Positions 35,555 through 46,049 are shown, numbered from the stretch's first letter. The stretch is 64,000 nt of DNA from Rhodovibrionaceae bacterium (GCA_028279885.1 JANQMX010000042.1:1-64000), one strand, 5' to 3'. Notes: generated by a model from the sequence alone, not told the origin. Program-made: numbers and translations.

Positions 35555-37852
35555 TTATCCCGCCGCGCTGGTGCTGACGCTCGGCTCCAAGAGCTCGGCC
35601 TCGTGGGCGGCCAGGGCAGCGGCCGTCACCAGATCGGTGACGGTGGCACCAAGCCCCACCACCTGGGCCGGCTTCTCCAGGCCGATCAGGAGCGGCCCGA
35701 TCGAGGTGACGCCCCCCATCTGCTGCATGATTCGCGCCGAGATGTTGGCCGAGTGCAGCGCCGGCATGATCAGCACGTTGGCCGGGCCAGAGAGGCGGCT
35801 AAAGGGATAGAGCTCCATCATCAGCTCGTGATCGAGCGCCACGTTGGCCTGCATCTCGCCGTCGTACTCGAAGTCGGGCCGCCAGCGGTCGAGAATTTCG
35901 ATGGCGTGGCGGATGCGCTCGGCCTTGTCGCGCGGCGGCGTGCCGAAGTTGGAGAAGGACAGCAGGGCGACGCGTGGCTCGTGGCCCAGGGCGCGCGCCT
36001 GCTCGGCCGACTGTACGGCGATGTCAGCCAGCACCTCGGCCGAGGGCAGCTCGTGCACCTGGGTGTCGGCAATGAAGATCGAGCGGCCGCGGTGAATGAT
36101 GATGTTCATGCCGAAGACCTGGTGCCCCGCGCGCGGCTCGAGGCACAGGCTTATGTCGCCGAAGGAGGTGTTGAAGGGCCGCGTCAGGCCGGTGACCACC
36201 GCGTCCGCATCGCCGCAGGCCACCATGGCGGCAGCGAAGACGTTGCGGTTCTGATTGACCTGTCTTTGGCAGTCGCGGAACAGCATGCCGCGCCGCTTCT
36301 GCCGATTATAGAGATACTCTGTATAGCGCTCCCGCAGGTTGCCCGTGGTCGCGTTGACGATGTCGCAGAACTGCGCCTCCATGCCCATCGCCTGCATGCT
36401 GGCGAGCACCCGCGGCTCGCGTCCGATCAAGACCGGGCGGCCATAGCCGGCGTTGGCGAAGGCTTGCGCCGCGCGGATGGTCTTCTCTTCCTCGCCCTCG
36501 GCGAAGACGACCCGCTTGGGACGGGCCCGCACCTTGGTGAAGATGGTGTTGAGCGAAGAGGCCGTGGGGTCGAGCCGTTCCGACAGGCTCTGCTCGTAGG
36601 CCTCCATGTCCTCGATCGGCCGCTGGGCGACACCGGTATCCATCGCCGCCTGAGCAACGGCTTTGGGCACCTCGACGATAAGGCGCGGGTCGAAGGGCGC
36701 GGGGATGATGTACTCGGCGCCATAGCGCAGGCGGCGGCCGGAGTAGGCGCGGTCGACCTCATCGGGCACGTCCTCGCGCGCCAAGGCGGCCAAGGCTTCG
36801 GCGGCCGCGACCTTCATCTCCATGTTGATGGTCGTGGCCCGCACATCGAGCGCGCCGCGGAAGATATAGGGGAAGCCCAGGACGTTGTTGACCTGGTTGG
36901 GATAGTCCGAGCGTCCGGTCGCCATGATGGCGTCGTCGCGGATGGCGCTGACTTCCTCCGGGGTGATCTCGGGGTCCGGATTGGCCATGGCGAAGATGAT
37001 CGGCTTGTCGGCCATGGAGGTCACCATCTCGGCCGTCACCGCACCCTTGGCCGAGAGGCCGAAGAAGACATCGGCATCGACCATGGCGTCCGTCAGGCTG
37101 CGTGCCTCGGTCTTGGCGGCGTGGGCCGACTTCCACTGGTTCATGCCGGCTTCGCGGCCCTGGTAGATGACACCGCGGGTATCGCACATGATGACGTGGT
37201 CCGGCGCGAAGCCCATGGCCTTCAAGAGCTCGGCGCAAGCGATGCCGGCCGACCCGGCGCCGTTGATCACCAGCTTGGTGTTGGCCATGTCGCGGCCGGT
37301 CAGGTTGAGCGCGTTGATCAGCCCCGCGGCGGCGATGATCGCCGTGCCGTGCTGGTCGTCGTGGAACACTGGAATGTCGAGCAGCTCGCGCAACTGCTCC
37401 TCGATGATGAAGCACTCCGGCGCCTTGATGTCCTCGAGGTTGATGCCGCCGAAGGAGGCACCGAGGTAGCGGACGCAGTTGACGAAGGCGTCGACGTCCT
37501 CGGTCGAGACCTCGAGATCCAGGCCGTCGACATCGGCGAAGCGCTTGAACAGCACGGCCTTGCCTTCCATCACCGGCTTGGAGGCCAGCGCCCCCAGGTT
37601 GCCAAGACCGAGCACCGCGGTGCCGTTGGAGATGACCGCAACGAGGTTGCCCTTGGAGGTGTAGTCGTAGGCGGCCGTCGGGTCCTCGTTGATGCGCAGG
37701 CAGGGCTCCGCGACACCGGGCGAATAGGCGAGGGAGAGATCGCGCTGGGTCGTCAGGGGCTTGGTCGGCGCGATCTCAAGCTTTCCCGGGCGGCCGCGCG
37801 TGTGAAACTCCAGGGCCTCGAGCTTGCTGGGCCGCCAAACGCTGTCATCCAT
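35555..37852 (-). CDS. maeB: NADP-dependent malic enzyme, MaeB type
   Basis: A 765-residue malic enzyme that decarboxylates malate to pyruvate with NADP. N-terminal malic domains contain [31 protein letters not shown] and the metal-site FHDDQHGTA; the Rossmann domain has [10 protein letters not shown]. The C-terminal 320 residues (from about [19 protein letters not shown]) form a phosphotransacetylase-like domain that in this class is regulatory, binding acetyl-CoA. Start ATG 37850-37852. It is divergent from mutS across 151 bases. Typical long bacterial form. Confidence 0.96.
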   Translation of the reverse strand: MDDSVWRPSKLEALEFHTRGRPGKLEIAPTKPLTTQRDLSLAYSPGVAEPCLRINEDPTAAYDYTSKGNLVAVISNGTAVLGLGNLGALASKPVMEGKAVLFKRFADVDGLDLEVSTEDVDAFVNCVRYLGASFGGINLEDIKAPECFIIEEQLRELLDIPVFHDDQHGTAIIAAAGLINALNLTGRDMANTKLVINGAGSAGIACAELLKAMGFAPDHVIMCDTRGVIYQGREAGMNQWKSAHAAKTEARSLTDAMVDADVFFGLSAKGAVTAEMVTSMADKPIIFAMANPDPEITPEEVSAIRDDAIMATGRSDYPNQVNNVLGFPYIFRGALDVRATTINMEMKVAAAEALAALAREDVPDEVDRAYSGRRLRYGAEYIIPAPFDPRLIVEVPKAVAQAAMDTGVAQRPIEDMEAYEQSLSERLDPTASSLNTIFTKVRARPKRVVFAEGEEEKTIRAAQAFANAGYGRPVLIGREPRVLASMQAMGMEAQFCDIVNATTGNLRERYTEYLYNRQKRRGMLFRDCQRQVNQNRNVFAAAMVACGDADAVVTGLTRPFNTSFGDISLCLEPRAGHQVFGMNIIIHRGRSIFIADTQVHELPSAEVLADIAVQSAEQARALGHEPRVALLSFSNFGTPPRDKAERIRHAIEILDRWRPDFEYDGEMQANVALDHELMMELYPFSRLSGPANVLIMPALHSANISARIMQQMGGVTSIGPLLIGLEKPAQVVGLGATVTDLVTAAALAAHEAELLEPSVSTSAAG

Positions 37853-38003
37853 GATACCTTCATCTCCCTCGGTCGCTTGCCTGAACCGGCAAGCTCTTCG
37901 TTGATCGACCGTTTTACGCCTGGGGGGCGCCTGCCGTCACGTCCCGATATCGGAAGGGCCTAGAGTCCTTGAGCGGCAGGGGCGCTGTGATAAGCATCTT
38001 TGG

Positions 38004-40763
38004 ATGAGCCGAGCCCTCAGCCAGCAGCCCAAAGCCGACCCTCCGCCTGCCGCCCCTCAAGGCGCCCCCCAAGGTGCAGCGCAAGCGGCGACGCCAATGA
38101 TGGCGCAATACCTGCGCATCAAGGAGGGCCACCCCGACTGCCTGCTGTTCTATCGCATGGGCGATTTCTACGAGATGTTCTTCGACGATGCGGTCGAGGC
38201 AGCGGCGGCGCTCGACATCGCGTTGACCAAGCGCGGTCAGCATGCCGGCAAAGACGTCGCCATGTGCGGTGTGCCGGTGCACGCGGCCGAGGCCTATCTC
38301 TCGCGGCTCATCCGCAAGGGCTTCAAGGTCGCCATCTGCGAGCAGACCGAAGACCCCGCCGAAGCCAAGAAACGCGGCAGCAAGGCGGTGGTCGAGCGCG
38401 CCGTGGTGCGGGTCGTCACCCCCGGAACCCTGACCGAGGACGAGCTGCTCGACCCCCGGGCGCACAACTACCTCGCTGCGGTGGCCGAGGCGTCGGGCGG
38501 CCTGGCCCTGGCCTGGCTCGATATCTCGACCGGCGACTTCTTCTGCCAGGCACTGGCGCCGGGCGACCTACCCGCGGCACTGTCCCGCCTGTCCCCCGGC
38601 GAGATCCTGCTGCCCGAGCGCCTCCTGGCGCGGGAGGAGAGCGCCGCCAGGCTCGCCGACTGGAAGGCGCGCCTGACGCCCCTGCCCGGCAGCCGCTTCG
38701 ACAGCGCCAATGCCAAGCGGCGGCTGGAAGCGCTGCACGGCGTCGCCACCCTGGATGCCTTCGGCGCCTTCAGCCGCGCCGAGCTGGCGGCCGCCGGCGC
38801 CCTGGTCGACTACGTGCAACTGACCCAGCAGGGGCAGCTTCCGCGGCTGGCCCACCTGCGGCAGCTCGCCGACGGCGCGGTCATGGAGATCGACGCGGGC
38901 ACCCGCCGCAACCTGGAGATCCACCAGGCCTTGAGCGGCGGCAGCGAGGGCTCGCTCTTGGCGGCGATCGACCGCAGCGTCACCGCCGCCGGCGCCCGCC
39001 TGCTGGCCCAGCGACTCGCAGCCCCCCTGACCGACATCCCGGCCATCGAGCGGCGGCTCGACGCCATCGCCTTCTTCGTCGGGCACGACGGCCTGCGTGG
39101 CCAGGTGCGGGAGACACTGAGCCGCGCGCCCGACATGCTGCGCGCCCTCTCCCGTCTCTCGGTCGGACGCGGCGGCCCGCGCGACCTGGCGGCCCTGCGC
39201 GATGCCCTTGAGGGCGGCCGCGCCATCGCCGCCCTCTTGCGGGAGCCCGGCCTACCACCCTGCCCACCGGCCATCGCCGAGGCGCTGGAGGCGCTGGCGC
39301 CGGAAGACGCTGTCCAGGGTGCGGCGCTGGAAACGCTTAGCGAAGAACTGGCCCGCGCCCTGGCCGAGGAGCTGCCGCCCCAGGCGCGCGACGGCGGCTT
39401 TATCGCCCCGGGCTATGCGCCGGAGCTGGACGAGCTCAAGGCCTTGCGCGACCGCTCGCGCCAGTTGGTGGCGGCGCTGCAGGCCCGCTACGCGGAAGAG
39501 ACCGGCATCGCCTCGCTCAAGATCCGACACAACAACGTGCTCGGCTATTTCGTCGAGGTGACCAAGGCCAACCTCGGGCGCATGCCTGAGGGCGCCGACT
39601 CGCCCTTCATCCATCGCCAGACCATGGTCAACGCCACCCGCTATACGACCCTGGAGCTCTCCGAGCTGGAGCAGAAGGTGGCTTCCGCCGCCGAGCGGGT
39701 GACGGCAATGGAGCTCGGCCTCTTCGAAGCCCTGAGCGAAAAGGTACTGGACCAGGCCGAAGCGCTGGCCGAAGCGGCGCGGGCGCTCGCCGCCCTCGAC
39801 GTCTCGGCGGCGCTGGCGCTTCTGGCCCGCGAGGGGAACTGGGCCCGGCCCAAGGTGGAGGACTCCCTGGTCTTCCAGATCACGGCCGGGCGTCATCCCG
39901 TGGTCGAGCACGCCTTGCGCAGCGCGGCCGAGCTGCAGTCCTTCGTACCCAACGACTGCGATCTTTCCGGCGACCAGCGCCTTTGGCTGCTGACCGGCCC
40001 CAACATGGCCGGCAAGTCGACCTTTCTGCGCCAGAACGCCCTGATCGCGCTCTTGGCCCAAGCGGGCTGTTTCGTGCCGGCCGACAGCGCCGTGATCGGC
40101 GTGGTCGACCGCCTGTTCAGCCGGGTGGGGGCTGCCGACGACCTGGCCCGCGGCCGCTCGACCTTCATGGTCGAGATGGTCGAGACCGCCACCATTCTCA
40201 ATCAGGCCGGCCCGCGCTCCCTGGTCATCCTGGATGAGATCGGCCGCGGCACCGCCACCTTCGACGGGCTCTCCATCGCCTGGGCCTGCATCGAGCATCT
40301 GCACGAGATCAACCGCTGCCGCGCGCTCTTCGCCACCCACTATCACGAGCTGACCAGCCTGGCCGCCAAGCTCGCGGCCCTGTCCTGCCACTCCCTGCGG
40401 GTCAAGGAGTGGGAGAACGAGGTGATCTTCCTGCACGAGGTGGCACCCGGCACCGCCGACGGCTCCTACGGCATCCACGTGGCGCGTCTCGCCGGCCTGC
40501 CGGAAGCGGCGCTGGCTCGGGCGGAAGAGGTGCTGCGCAGCCTGGAGTCCGGCGAACAGGCCGGTGCGGTGGCGCGCCTGGCCGACGACCTGCCGCTCTT
40601 CGCCGTCCAGCCGACGCGCAAGGCGACGCCTGCGCCGGAGGCGCCGGGACCGAGCGAAGCCGAAACGCGGCTCGGCGAGATCAACCCCGACGAGCTGACG
40701 CCGCGCGCCGCGCTGGAGCTGCTCTACGAGCTGAAGGCGCTCTTGGGCGGAAAGGGTGGCTAG
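38004..40763 (+). CDS. mutS: DNA mismatch repair protein MutS
   Basis: MutS, 919 aa. It recognises mismatches and starts methyl-independent or MutL-directed repair. An N-terminal Ala/Pro-rich tail of 30 residues precedes domain I with the mismatch-intercalating Phe-x-Glu motif in [12 protein letters not shown]. Clamp and lever helices follow ([20 protein letters not shown]). The ATPase has [12 protein letters not shown] near residue 665, [10 protein letters not shown] and [20 protein letters not shown]. The C-terminal tail carries the usual helical dimerisation region. ATG 38004. Confidence 0.97.
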   Translation: MSRALSQQPKADPPPAAPQGAPQGAAQAATPMMAQYLRIKEGHPDCLLFYRMGDFYEMFFDDAVEAAAALDIALTKRGQHAGKDVAMCGVPVHAAEAYLSRLIRKGFKVAICEQTEDPAEAKKRGSKAVVERAVVRVVTPGTLTEDELLDPRAHNYLAAVAEASGGLALAWLDISTGDFFCQALAPGDLPAALSRLSPGEILLPERLLAREESAARLADWKARLTPLPGSRFDSANAKRRLEALHGVATLDAFGAFSRAELAAAGALVDYVQLTQQGQLPRLAHLRQLADGAVMEIDAGTRRNLEIHQALSGGSEGSLLAAIDRSVTAAGARLLAQRLAAPLTDIPAIERRLDAIAFFVGHDGLRGQVRETLSRAPDMLRALSRLSVGRGGPRDLAALRDALEGGRAIAALLREPGLPPCPPAIAEALEALAPEDAVQGAALETLSEELARALAEELPPQARDGGFIAPGYAPELDELKALRDRSRQLVAALQARYAEETGIASLKIRHNNVLGYFVEVTKANLGRMPEGADSPFIHRQTMVNATRYTTLELSELEQKVASAAERVTAMELGLFEALSEKVLDQAEALAEAARALAALDVSAALALLAREGNWARPKVEDSLVFQITAGRHPVVEHALRSAAELQSFVPNDCDLSGDQRLWLLTGPNMAGKSTFLRQNALIALLAQAGCFVPADSAVIGVVDRLFSRVGAADDLARGRSTFMVEMVETATILNQAGPRSLVILDEIGRGTATFDGLSIAWACIEHLHEINRCRALFATHYHELTSLAAKLAALSCHSLRVKEWENEVIFLHEVAPGTADGSYGIHVARLAGLPEAALARAEEVLRSLESGEQAGAVARLADDLPLFAVQPTRKATPAPEAPGPSEAETRLGEINPDELTPRAALELLYELKALLGGKGG

Positions 40764-40890
40764 CTCTTAACTCGGTAACAGTGCAGCAGTGGCTTAAGCC
40801 CACGGATGACATACCTGGCGATGAAACAGGCGTCGCTACGCCAGCCACTGACATTCGGACTTTGCGCCGACCGGCGCAGCCCCACAGACT

Positions 40891-40978
40891 GTCATCCCGG
40901 CCGCGACAGCGAGCCGGGAACCATGTCTCGGCCCGCGCCTAGCATCGAGATGGACCCCGGCTCGGGGGCCGGGGTGAC
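40891..40978. repeat. Dispersed GTCAYCC element, minimal copy
   Basis: The shortest complete copy, 88 bp: left half GTCATCCCGG to GCCGGGAACCA, a spacer of about 28 bases, and right half TGGACCCCGG to GGGGTGAC. It is preceded by GCGCAGCCCCACAGACT, the flank shared with other copies. It shows the basic design most clearly. Confidence 0.75.
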
Positions 40979-41033
40979 AATAGGAGCAGCGGCGGGATCA
41001 GTGCAGAAGCGCCTTTTCTTGTCCGCTCCGCGG

Positions 41034-41146
41034 ACACCCCCCTGTGCGACCGGAGAGATGGGGGGAGGGAATCATGATGTCACCGCAGTCGTTTACACCT
41101 CCCCCCTTGAGGGGGAGGTCGGCGCGTAGCGCCGGGAGGGGGGTGT
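41034..41146. repeat. Second repeat family with ACACCCCCC ends
   Basis: A 113-bp segment bounded by a perfect 9-bp inverted repeat (41034-41042 and 41138-41146). It contains the palindrome CACCTCCCCCCTTGAGGGGG and a GGCGCGTAGCGCC core. It is unrelated to the GTCAYCC elements beside it. Together they fill the 428-base gap between mutS and the lipoprotein gene, which holds no gene. Confidence 0.6.
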
Positions 41147-41191
41147 TGCGCAACGCCAAAAAGCCTTTGTCTGCACAATTTCGGGCGTTGC

Positions 41192-41746
41192 TCATACCCG
41201 AGGGATGACCGAGAGGCGACGCGGCTGCCCATTGGTGTCCAGGTAGTCGATCTCGACCCGGTAGGCCTCCGGCTCGGCCACCAGGGGCAGCGGGTCGCTG
41301 ATCGGGATGTTGGCCTCCGCCTCGCCGGTGAGGCCGAGCTTGCGCGGCGGACTGCGCCCGCTGCCGAACAAGCGGCCGATGAAGTCGAAGCTGAAGCTGA
41401 CGCCGACCCCCCTGTCGGAACTGCCGGTCACCGAGACACCGCGGCCCGGGCCCGGATCCCCCGCTTCCCGCTGGTAGAGGGAGGCCGGACCGGCCGCCAA
41501 CGTCTCGGCATCGGGCCCCACCAGGGTCACGGCGGTGACCCGCTCGCCGGGGCGGAGGCCGGTCACGCTGACCCGCAGGCTGCGCCGGTTCTGCAGCAGG
41601 CGGGCGTTGACCTCAGGCTCTCTCGGGCTTGTCGAGGCGCTGTCATCGGTGCTGCAACCGGCCAGCAGGAGGGGGCCTGCGAACAGCAGCAGACGGCGGG
41701 GGATGCACCGGCCCTGGCTGCCGGCCTTTTGCTTTCTTAAGCTCAT
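41192..41746 (-). CDS. Putative lipoprotein, 184 aa
   Basis: Unknown function. A basic N-terminus and hydrophobic stretch end in the lipobox LLLAGC (Cys31), so it is predicted to be lipid-modified and membrane anchored. The mature part carries NRRSLRVSVTGLRPGERVTAVTLVGPD, a beta-rich segment, then a Gly/Ser region (GRGVSVTGSSDRGVGVSFSF) reminiscent of a strand of a small beta-sandwich. It is divergent from glnD with a gap of only 47 bases. No clear ribosome site is seen at ATG 41746. Confidence 0.75.
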   Translation of the reverse strand: MSLRKQKAGSQGRCIPRRLLLFAGPLLLAGCSTDDSASTSPREPEVNARLLQNRRSLRVSVTGLRPGERVTAVTLVGPDAETLAAGPASLYQREAGDPGPGRGVSVTGSSDRGVGVSFSFDFIGRLFGSGRSPPRKLGLTGEAEANIPISDPLPLVAEPEAYRVEIDYLDTNGQPRRLSVIPRV

Positions 41747-41793
41747 CAGTAGACCATATAGCTCTAGAGACGCGTATTTCCGGAATTCTGCCC

Positions 41794-44616
41794 GTGGCCT
41801 TGCAACCGAGTCCTTTGATCGAAGCGAAAGCCCCCCGCGGCACTGCGCCCGGCGCGCGCAGCCAGAGCGCCAAGGGCGGGATCCCGCTGCCCGACCTTTC
41901 GGGCGTGCGGGAGCAGATGCGCATCTGCGCGCGGCGCGGCGCCAACAGCGCCGAGGTTCGCAGCCAGGTTCTGACGCTGCTGCGGGACGCGCACAAGGCG
42001 GGCCGTGAGGCGATCCTGGAGGCCTTCAAGGAAACGCGGGATGGCCGAAAGGCCACCCGGCGCCTTTCAGAGCTGGCGGACCAGATCGTCCGCCTGGCCT
42101 GCCAGCACGCCGCCGAGGACCTCTACCCGCTGGGCAACCCCTCCAAAGCCGAGAAGATCACCCTGGTGGCGGTCGGCGGCTATGGCCGCGGCGAGCTGGC
42201 CCCCTTCTCCGACATCGATCTCTTGTTCCTGCTGCCCTACAAGATCACGCCGCGCAGCGAGCAGGTGGTCGAGGGGGTGCTCTATCTCCTCTGGGACATG
42301 GGCTTCAAGGTCGGTCACGCTACCCGCTCGCTGAACGACTGCCTGCGCCGCGCCCGCAACGACCACACCATCGCCACCAACCTGCTCGAGACCCGCTACC
42401 TCTGGGGCGAAGACGCGCTCTATGACGAGTTCAAGGAGCGCTACCGCAAAGAGGTGGCCGAGGGCCGCGGCGACTGGTTCATCGAAGCCAAGCTCGCCGA
42501 GCGCGACCGGCGCCACCAGCGCCACGCCGAAGGCTCGCGCTATGCGCTGGAGCCCAACATCAAGGAGAGCAAGGGCGGCCTGCGCGACCTGCACACGCTC
42601 TATTGGATCGGCAAGTTCCTCTATGGCGCCGAGGAACCGAAAGACCTGATCGAAGCCGGCGTGCTGACCAAGGAGGAGGCGCGGCGCTTCGACAAGGCGC
42701 TGAACTTCCTCTGGACGCTACGCTGCTGGATGCACGTCATGACCGGCCGCGCCGAGGAGCGGCTGACCTTCGACCTGCAGCAGAACCTGGCGCCGCTGCT
42801 CGGCTTCAACGACCACGCCGGCACCCGCGCGGTCGAGCGCCTGATGAAGCGCTATTTCCTGGTCGCCAAGGACGTCGGCGACCTGACCCGCATCTTCTGC
42901 GCCCAGCTCGAGGCCGAGCACAATCGCCGCTCGCGCTTCCGTCTGCCGAGCCTGGGCCGGCGCCGGCGGGTGCGCGGCTTCGGCCTGGAAGGCGACCGCC
43001 TGCAGGTCAAGGACGCCGAGCACTTCCAGAACAACCCGGTCGACTTGCTGCGCATCTTCCTGGTGGCGCAGGAGGAGGAGCTGGACATCCATCCGGCGAC
43101 CCTGCGCCTGATCACCCAGAACCTGAAGCTGATCGATAAGGACCTGCGGGCCGATCCCAAGGCCTGTCAGGTCTTTCTCGACATCCTCGCCAACAAGACA
43201 AACCCGGCAGTCGCGCTCCGGCGGATGAACGAGGCCGGCGTGTTCGGCAAGTTCATGCCGGATTTCGGGCGGGTCGTCTGCCTGATGCAGTTCAACATGT
43301 ACCACCACTTCACGGTGGACGAGCACACCATCCGCGCCATCGGCACCCTGCATGCCATCGAAGCCGGGGAGCTGGCCGAGGAAGCGCCCATCGCCACCGA
43401 GGTGGTGCATCGCCTGCACTACCGCCGGGCGCTCTACTTCGCCGTGCTGCTGCACGACGTTGCGAAGGGCCGGCCGGAGGACCACTCCATTGCCGGCATG
43501 AAATTGGCCCGGCGCCTCGGGCCCAAGATGGGCCTCAGCGCCGAGGAGACGGAAGCCGCGGCCTGGCTGGTGCTGCATCACCTCGCCATGAGCGACACCG
43601 CCTTCAAGCGCGACCTCAACGACCCCAACACCATCGCGCAGTTCGCCAAGCTGGTGCAGTCGCTGGAGCGCCTGCGTCTCCTCCTGGTGCTGACCGTGGC
43701 CGACATCCGCGCCGTCGGCCCGGGCGTCTGGACCAACTGGAAAGCCTCCCTGCTGCGCGATCTCTTCTGGCGCACCGAGGAGTTCCTGACCGGCGGCCTG
43801 CTGCACGAGGGCCGCGAGACCCGCATCGAAGGGGTCAAAGCGCGGCTCAGCGAGCGCCTGGAAGAGCAGGGCTGGCTGGCCGAGGACATCGAAGCGCACA
43901 TGGCGCGCGGCTATCCCGCCTATTGGCTGTCCGGCGACGTCGATCTCCTCGTCAGCCAGGCGGAGATCGTCCGCGATGCCGAACGCGGCAAGCGGCCGCT
44001 CAGCATCCACTCGCGCATCGACCAGTATCGCGGCGTCACCGAGATCACCGTCTACACCGCCGATCACCCGGGGCTCTTCTCCCAGATCGCCGGCGCCATT
44101 GCCGTGGCCGGTGCCACGGTGGAGGGCGCGCGCATCGCCACCCTGACGAACGGCATGGCGCTCGACACCTTCTATATCGAGGACGCCGGCGGCGGCCCCT
44201 TCGACAGCCCCACGCGTCTCGCCAAGCTCTCGGCCCTGATCGAGCGGGCGCTCTCCGGCCAGCTCAGGATGATCGCCGAGCTCTCCAAACAGACCTCGCC
44301 GCTGCCCTCGCGCTTCGCCGTCTTCAAGGTCGCCCCCCACGTGCTGATCGATAACAAGGCCTCGCGCCACTACACGGTGATCGAGGTCAACGGCCGCGAC
44401 AGCCCGGGCCTGCTCTACCGGGTGACCCTGGCGCTCTCCAAGCTCGGGCTCGGCATCCACGGCGCCAAGATCGCCACCTTCGGCGCGGAGGTGGTCGACG
44501 TCTTCTATGTGCAGGACGTCTTCGGCGACAAGATCGAAGCCCCAGCCAAACAGCGCGCCATCCGCAAGCGCCTCCTCACCGCGCTCGCGGAGTCCCAGGC
44601 GGCGGGGAAGGGTTAA
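41794..44616 (+). CDS. glnD: PII uridylyltransferase / uridylyl-removing enzyme
   Basis: GlnD, 940 aa, senses glutamine and adds UMP to or removes it from PII proteins. The nucleotidyltransferase motif is YGRGELAPFSDIDLLFL, the HD hydrolase motif is FAVLLHDVAKGRPEDHS, and two C-terminal ACT domains (EITVYTADHPGLFSQIAG and TVIEVNGRDSPGLLYRVT) bind glutamine. The start is uncertain: the frame is open from 41629, and GTG 41794 gives the usual length. Pieces of its 3' end are duplicated downstream. In related genomes murJ and trpS follow directly; here two CTERM genes intervene. Confidence 0.95.
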   Translation: MALQPSPLIEAKAPRGTAPGARSQSAKGGIPLPDLSGVREQMRICARRGANSAEVRSQVLTLLRDAHKAGREAILEAFKETRDGRKATRRLSELADQIVRLACQHAAEDLYPLGNPSKAEKITLVAVGGYGRGELAPFSDIDLLFLLPYKITPRSEQVVEGVLYLLWDMGFKVGHATRSLNDCLRRARNDHTIATNLLETRYLWGEDALYDEFKERYRKEVAEGRGDWFIEAKLAERDRRHQRHAEGSRYALEPNIKESKGGLRDLHTLYWIGKFLYGAEEPKDLIEAGVLTKEEARRFDKALNFLWTLRCWMHVMTGRAEERLTFDLQQNLAPLLGFNDHAGTRAVERLMKRYFLVAKDVGDLTRIFCAQLEAEHNRRSRFRLPSLGRRRRVRGFGLEGDRLQVKDAEHFQNNPVDLLRIFLVAQEEELDIHPATLRLITQNLKLIDKDLRADPKACQVFLDILANKTNPAVALRRMNEAGVFGKFMPDFGRVVCLMQFNMYHHFTVDEHTIRAIGTLHAIEAGELAEEAPIATEVVHRLHYRRALYFAVLLHDVAKGRPEDHSIAGMKLARRLGPKMGLSAEETEAAAWLVLHHLAMSDTAFKRDLNDPNTIAQFAKLVQSLERLRLLLVLTVADIRAVGPGVWTNWKASLLRDLFWRTEEFLTGGLLHEGRETRIEGVKARLSERLEEQGWLAEDIEAHMARGYPAYWLSGDVDLLVSQAEIVRDAERGKRPLSIHSRIDQYRGVTEITVYTADHPGLFSQIAGAIAVAGATVEGARIATLTNGMALDTFYIEDAGGGPFDSPTRLAKLSALIERALSGQLRMIAELSKQTSPLPSRFAVFKVAPHVLIDNKASRHYTVIEVNGRDSPGLLYRVTLALSKLGLGIHGAKIATFGAEVVDVFYVQDVFGDKIEAPAKQRAIRKRLLTALAESQAAGKG

Positions 44617-44632
44617 GGGTTCCTCTCAGGAT

Positions 44633-44955
44633 GTCATCCTTGGGCGGGCCCAGCGGGCCCGTCCCGCATGCGGGCCGAAGCCCTTCGGCGCGGCGAAGGC
44701 CCGAGGATCCACTCATCAGCCCGCACAGAACCCTGCCGCTGCTGCGCACCTCGCCAACGTGAGCCCTCGGAACTCGCCGCTCTGCGGCTCGCCCAAGGGT
44801 GACAAAGGTAGGGGGCGCGGAAAGCGCAGCACCACAGACTGTCATCCCGGCCTTGAGCCGGGATCCATGGTTGGGCCGGGCGCGGACGATCGAAGGAAAG
44901 GCGCAGGCCGACGAATGGACCCCGGCTCGCGGGCTGCGCCCTTGGCCGGGGTGAC
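44633..44955. repeat. Two dispersed GTCAYCC elements after glnD
   Basis: Unit 44633-44803 begins 16 bases after the glnD stop (GTCATCCTTGGGCG to CCCAAGGGTGAC). Unit 44841-44955 is of the CCCGG type (GTCATCCCGG to CCGGGGTGAC). The 37-base linker includes AAAGCGCAGCACCACAGACT. No gene lies in this 355-base gap. They separate glnD from the convergent CTERM gene. Confidence 0.75.
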
Positions 44956-44971
44956 ATGCGGGGTGCTGTTC

Positions 44972-45625
44972 CTACGCCCCCCTCGCGGCGGCGAGGCGTC
45001 CAGCGGGGCAGGGGCCGGTACGGCGCAGAAGCGCCACACCACCGAGACCGACGAGCAGCAGCAGCAGCGTCGGCGGCAGCGATAGCGGGGTCACTTCGGT
45101 CACCCGCGACCAGTTGGCGGGGTCCAGCACTCCCTGCACATCGGCAAGAGACAACGCTACAGAAAGTGAATCATCGAACAGCACTTCATTCTCGCCGTTG
45201 ATGAACCAGCTCAAATCGGTGTCGAAGGGGAAACTGGCAGCCAAATCGACCGTGGCACTACTATCGCTCCAGTTCGATGGTGCAGAGATCAGGTTGCCCG
45301 CAGCGCCCGTGGCAAAGCTGCCGGAGCTTCCAGACAAGCCGCCGTCGAAGGGGGTGAAGAAGCTGACCACAGCGGCGCCGTTGTTGATGTCGAAGGTGAC
45401 GGACTGCAGGTGATCCGCCGTCCAGACCTGGGACAGGTCGTTCGTTCCGCCGTTGTCGAGGGTCACCGTGATGCTGGCGGGATCGCCGACCTCAGCGAAA
45501 GTCCCTGAGGGATCAATGCCGCTGATCTGACTCTCGAAGCGATAGGAGAAGGGAACGGCCGACGCGCTCGTGCCCATTACCATAAGCGCCAGCCCGACGG
45601 ACAGCGCTGAGAAAAATGCTCTCAT
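44972..45625 (-). CDS. PEP-CTERM-like secreted protein, copy 1
   Basis: A 217-residue exported protein. An N-terminal signal peptide (FFSALSVGLALMVMGTSASA) is followed by a beta-rich Asn/Ser/Gly domain (FSYRFESQISGIDPSG, WSDSSATVDLAASFPFD). It ends with a short Pro-flanked hydrophobic helix (LPPTLLLLLVGLGGVALL) and an Arg-rich tail. This tripartite end matches VPLPA/PEP-CTERM sorting signals processed by exosortases. No exosortase gene is in the window. Start ATG 45625 has GGGGAG upstream. Its paralogue lies 485 bases away with the same ends and a different, shorter middle. Confidence 0.82.
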   Translation of the reverse strand: MRAFFSALSVGLALMVMGTSASAVPFSYRFESQISGIDPSGTFAEVGDPASITVTLDNGGTNDLSQVWTADHLQSVTFDINNGAAVVSFFTPFDGGLSGSSGSFATGAAGNLISAPSNWSDSSATVDLAASFPFDTDLSWFINGENEVLFDDSLSVALSLADVQGVLDPANWSRVTEVTPLSLPPTLLLLLVGLGGVALLRRTGPCPAGRLAAARGA

Positions 45626-45781
45626 GAAAGACTCCCCAAGTTTCAGTAGCTCCAAAGCACAGACCGGGCCCGCCCGGCTGCAACCACAGCTATAACCACT
45701 ATCATTCACTAGTATACACGTCTACAGGAAAAGTGTGGCTTCCTGGCGAAGCGCCGCAAAAAAGCAAGCGAGATCACCTGG

Positions 45782-45851
45782 CAAGCAGCGCGCCATCCGC
45801 AAGCGCCTCCTGACCGCGCTCGCCGAATCTCAGGCGGCGGGGAAGGCCTGA
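45782..45851 (+). pseudogene. Duplicated 3' end of glnD
   Basis: Seventy bases that match the last 70 bases of glnD (44547-44616) at about 62 positions and still read QRAIRKRLLTALAESQAAGK before a stop codon. Upstream of 45782 the similarity ends abruptly. There is no start codon or preceding domain, so it is a fragment left by a local duplication that also included repeat units and the CTERM gene. Confidence 0.85.
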
Positions 45852-45866
45852 ATATTCCCTCGGCCT

Positions 45867-46049
45867 GTCACCCCGGCCCTTAGGCGAGCCAAAGGTTGAC
45901 AGCCTAAATTGAGCCATGGGCGGCGCAGCACCCCCTACTGTCATCCCGGCCAAGGGCGAGAGCCCGCGAGCCGGGAACCATGGAAACGCCTGCGCTGGCT
46001 TAGAAATGGACCCCGGATGTCACCTCTCACGAGGCTCCTCCGGGGTGAC
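45867..46049. repeat. Degenerate and full dispersed GTCAYCC elements
   Basis: A collapsed 34-bp unit (45867-45900) is followed by a full 110-bp unit (45940-46049), which is preceded by CGGCGCAGCACCCCCTACT. This mirrors the layout between glnD and CTERM copy 1. With the glnD fragment it fills the 484-base gap between the CTERM genes; the remaining 45626-45781 is the AT-richer upstream region of copy 1, with a TATACT -10-like hexamer on the minus strand at 45711-45716. Confidence 0.7.

Noticed and set aside
35603-37963. 786-codon open frame on the plus strand opposite maeB
   Set aside because: Shadow of maeB; long antisense frames are common in GC-rich DNA and this one has no recognisable domain.
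40806-41129. 107-codon plus-strand frame after mutS
   Set aside because: It runs through two repeat elements and has no independent coding signal.
42718-44460. 580-codon open frame on the minus strand opposite glnD
   Set aside because: Shadow of glnD with biased composition and no motif.
44972-45709. Longer start for CTERM copy 1
   Set aside because: The extra 28 residues before the signal peptide are Cys-rich and unlike an exported protein; ATG 45625 has a good ribosome site.
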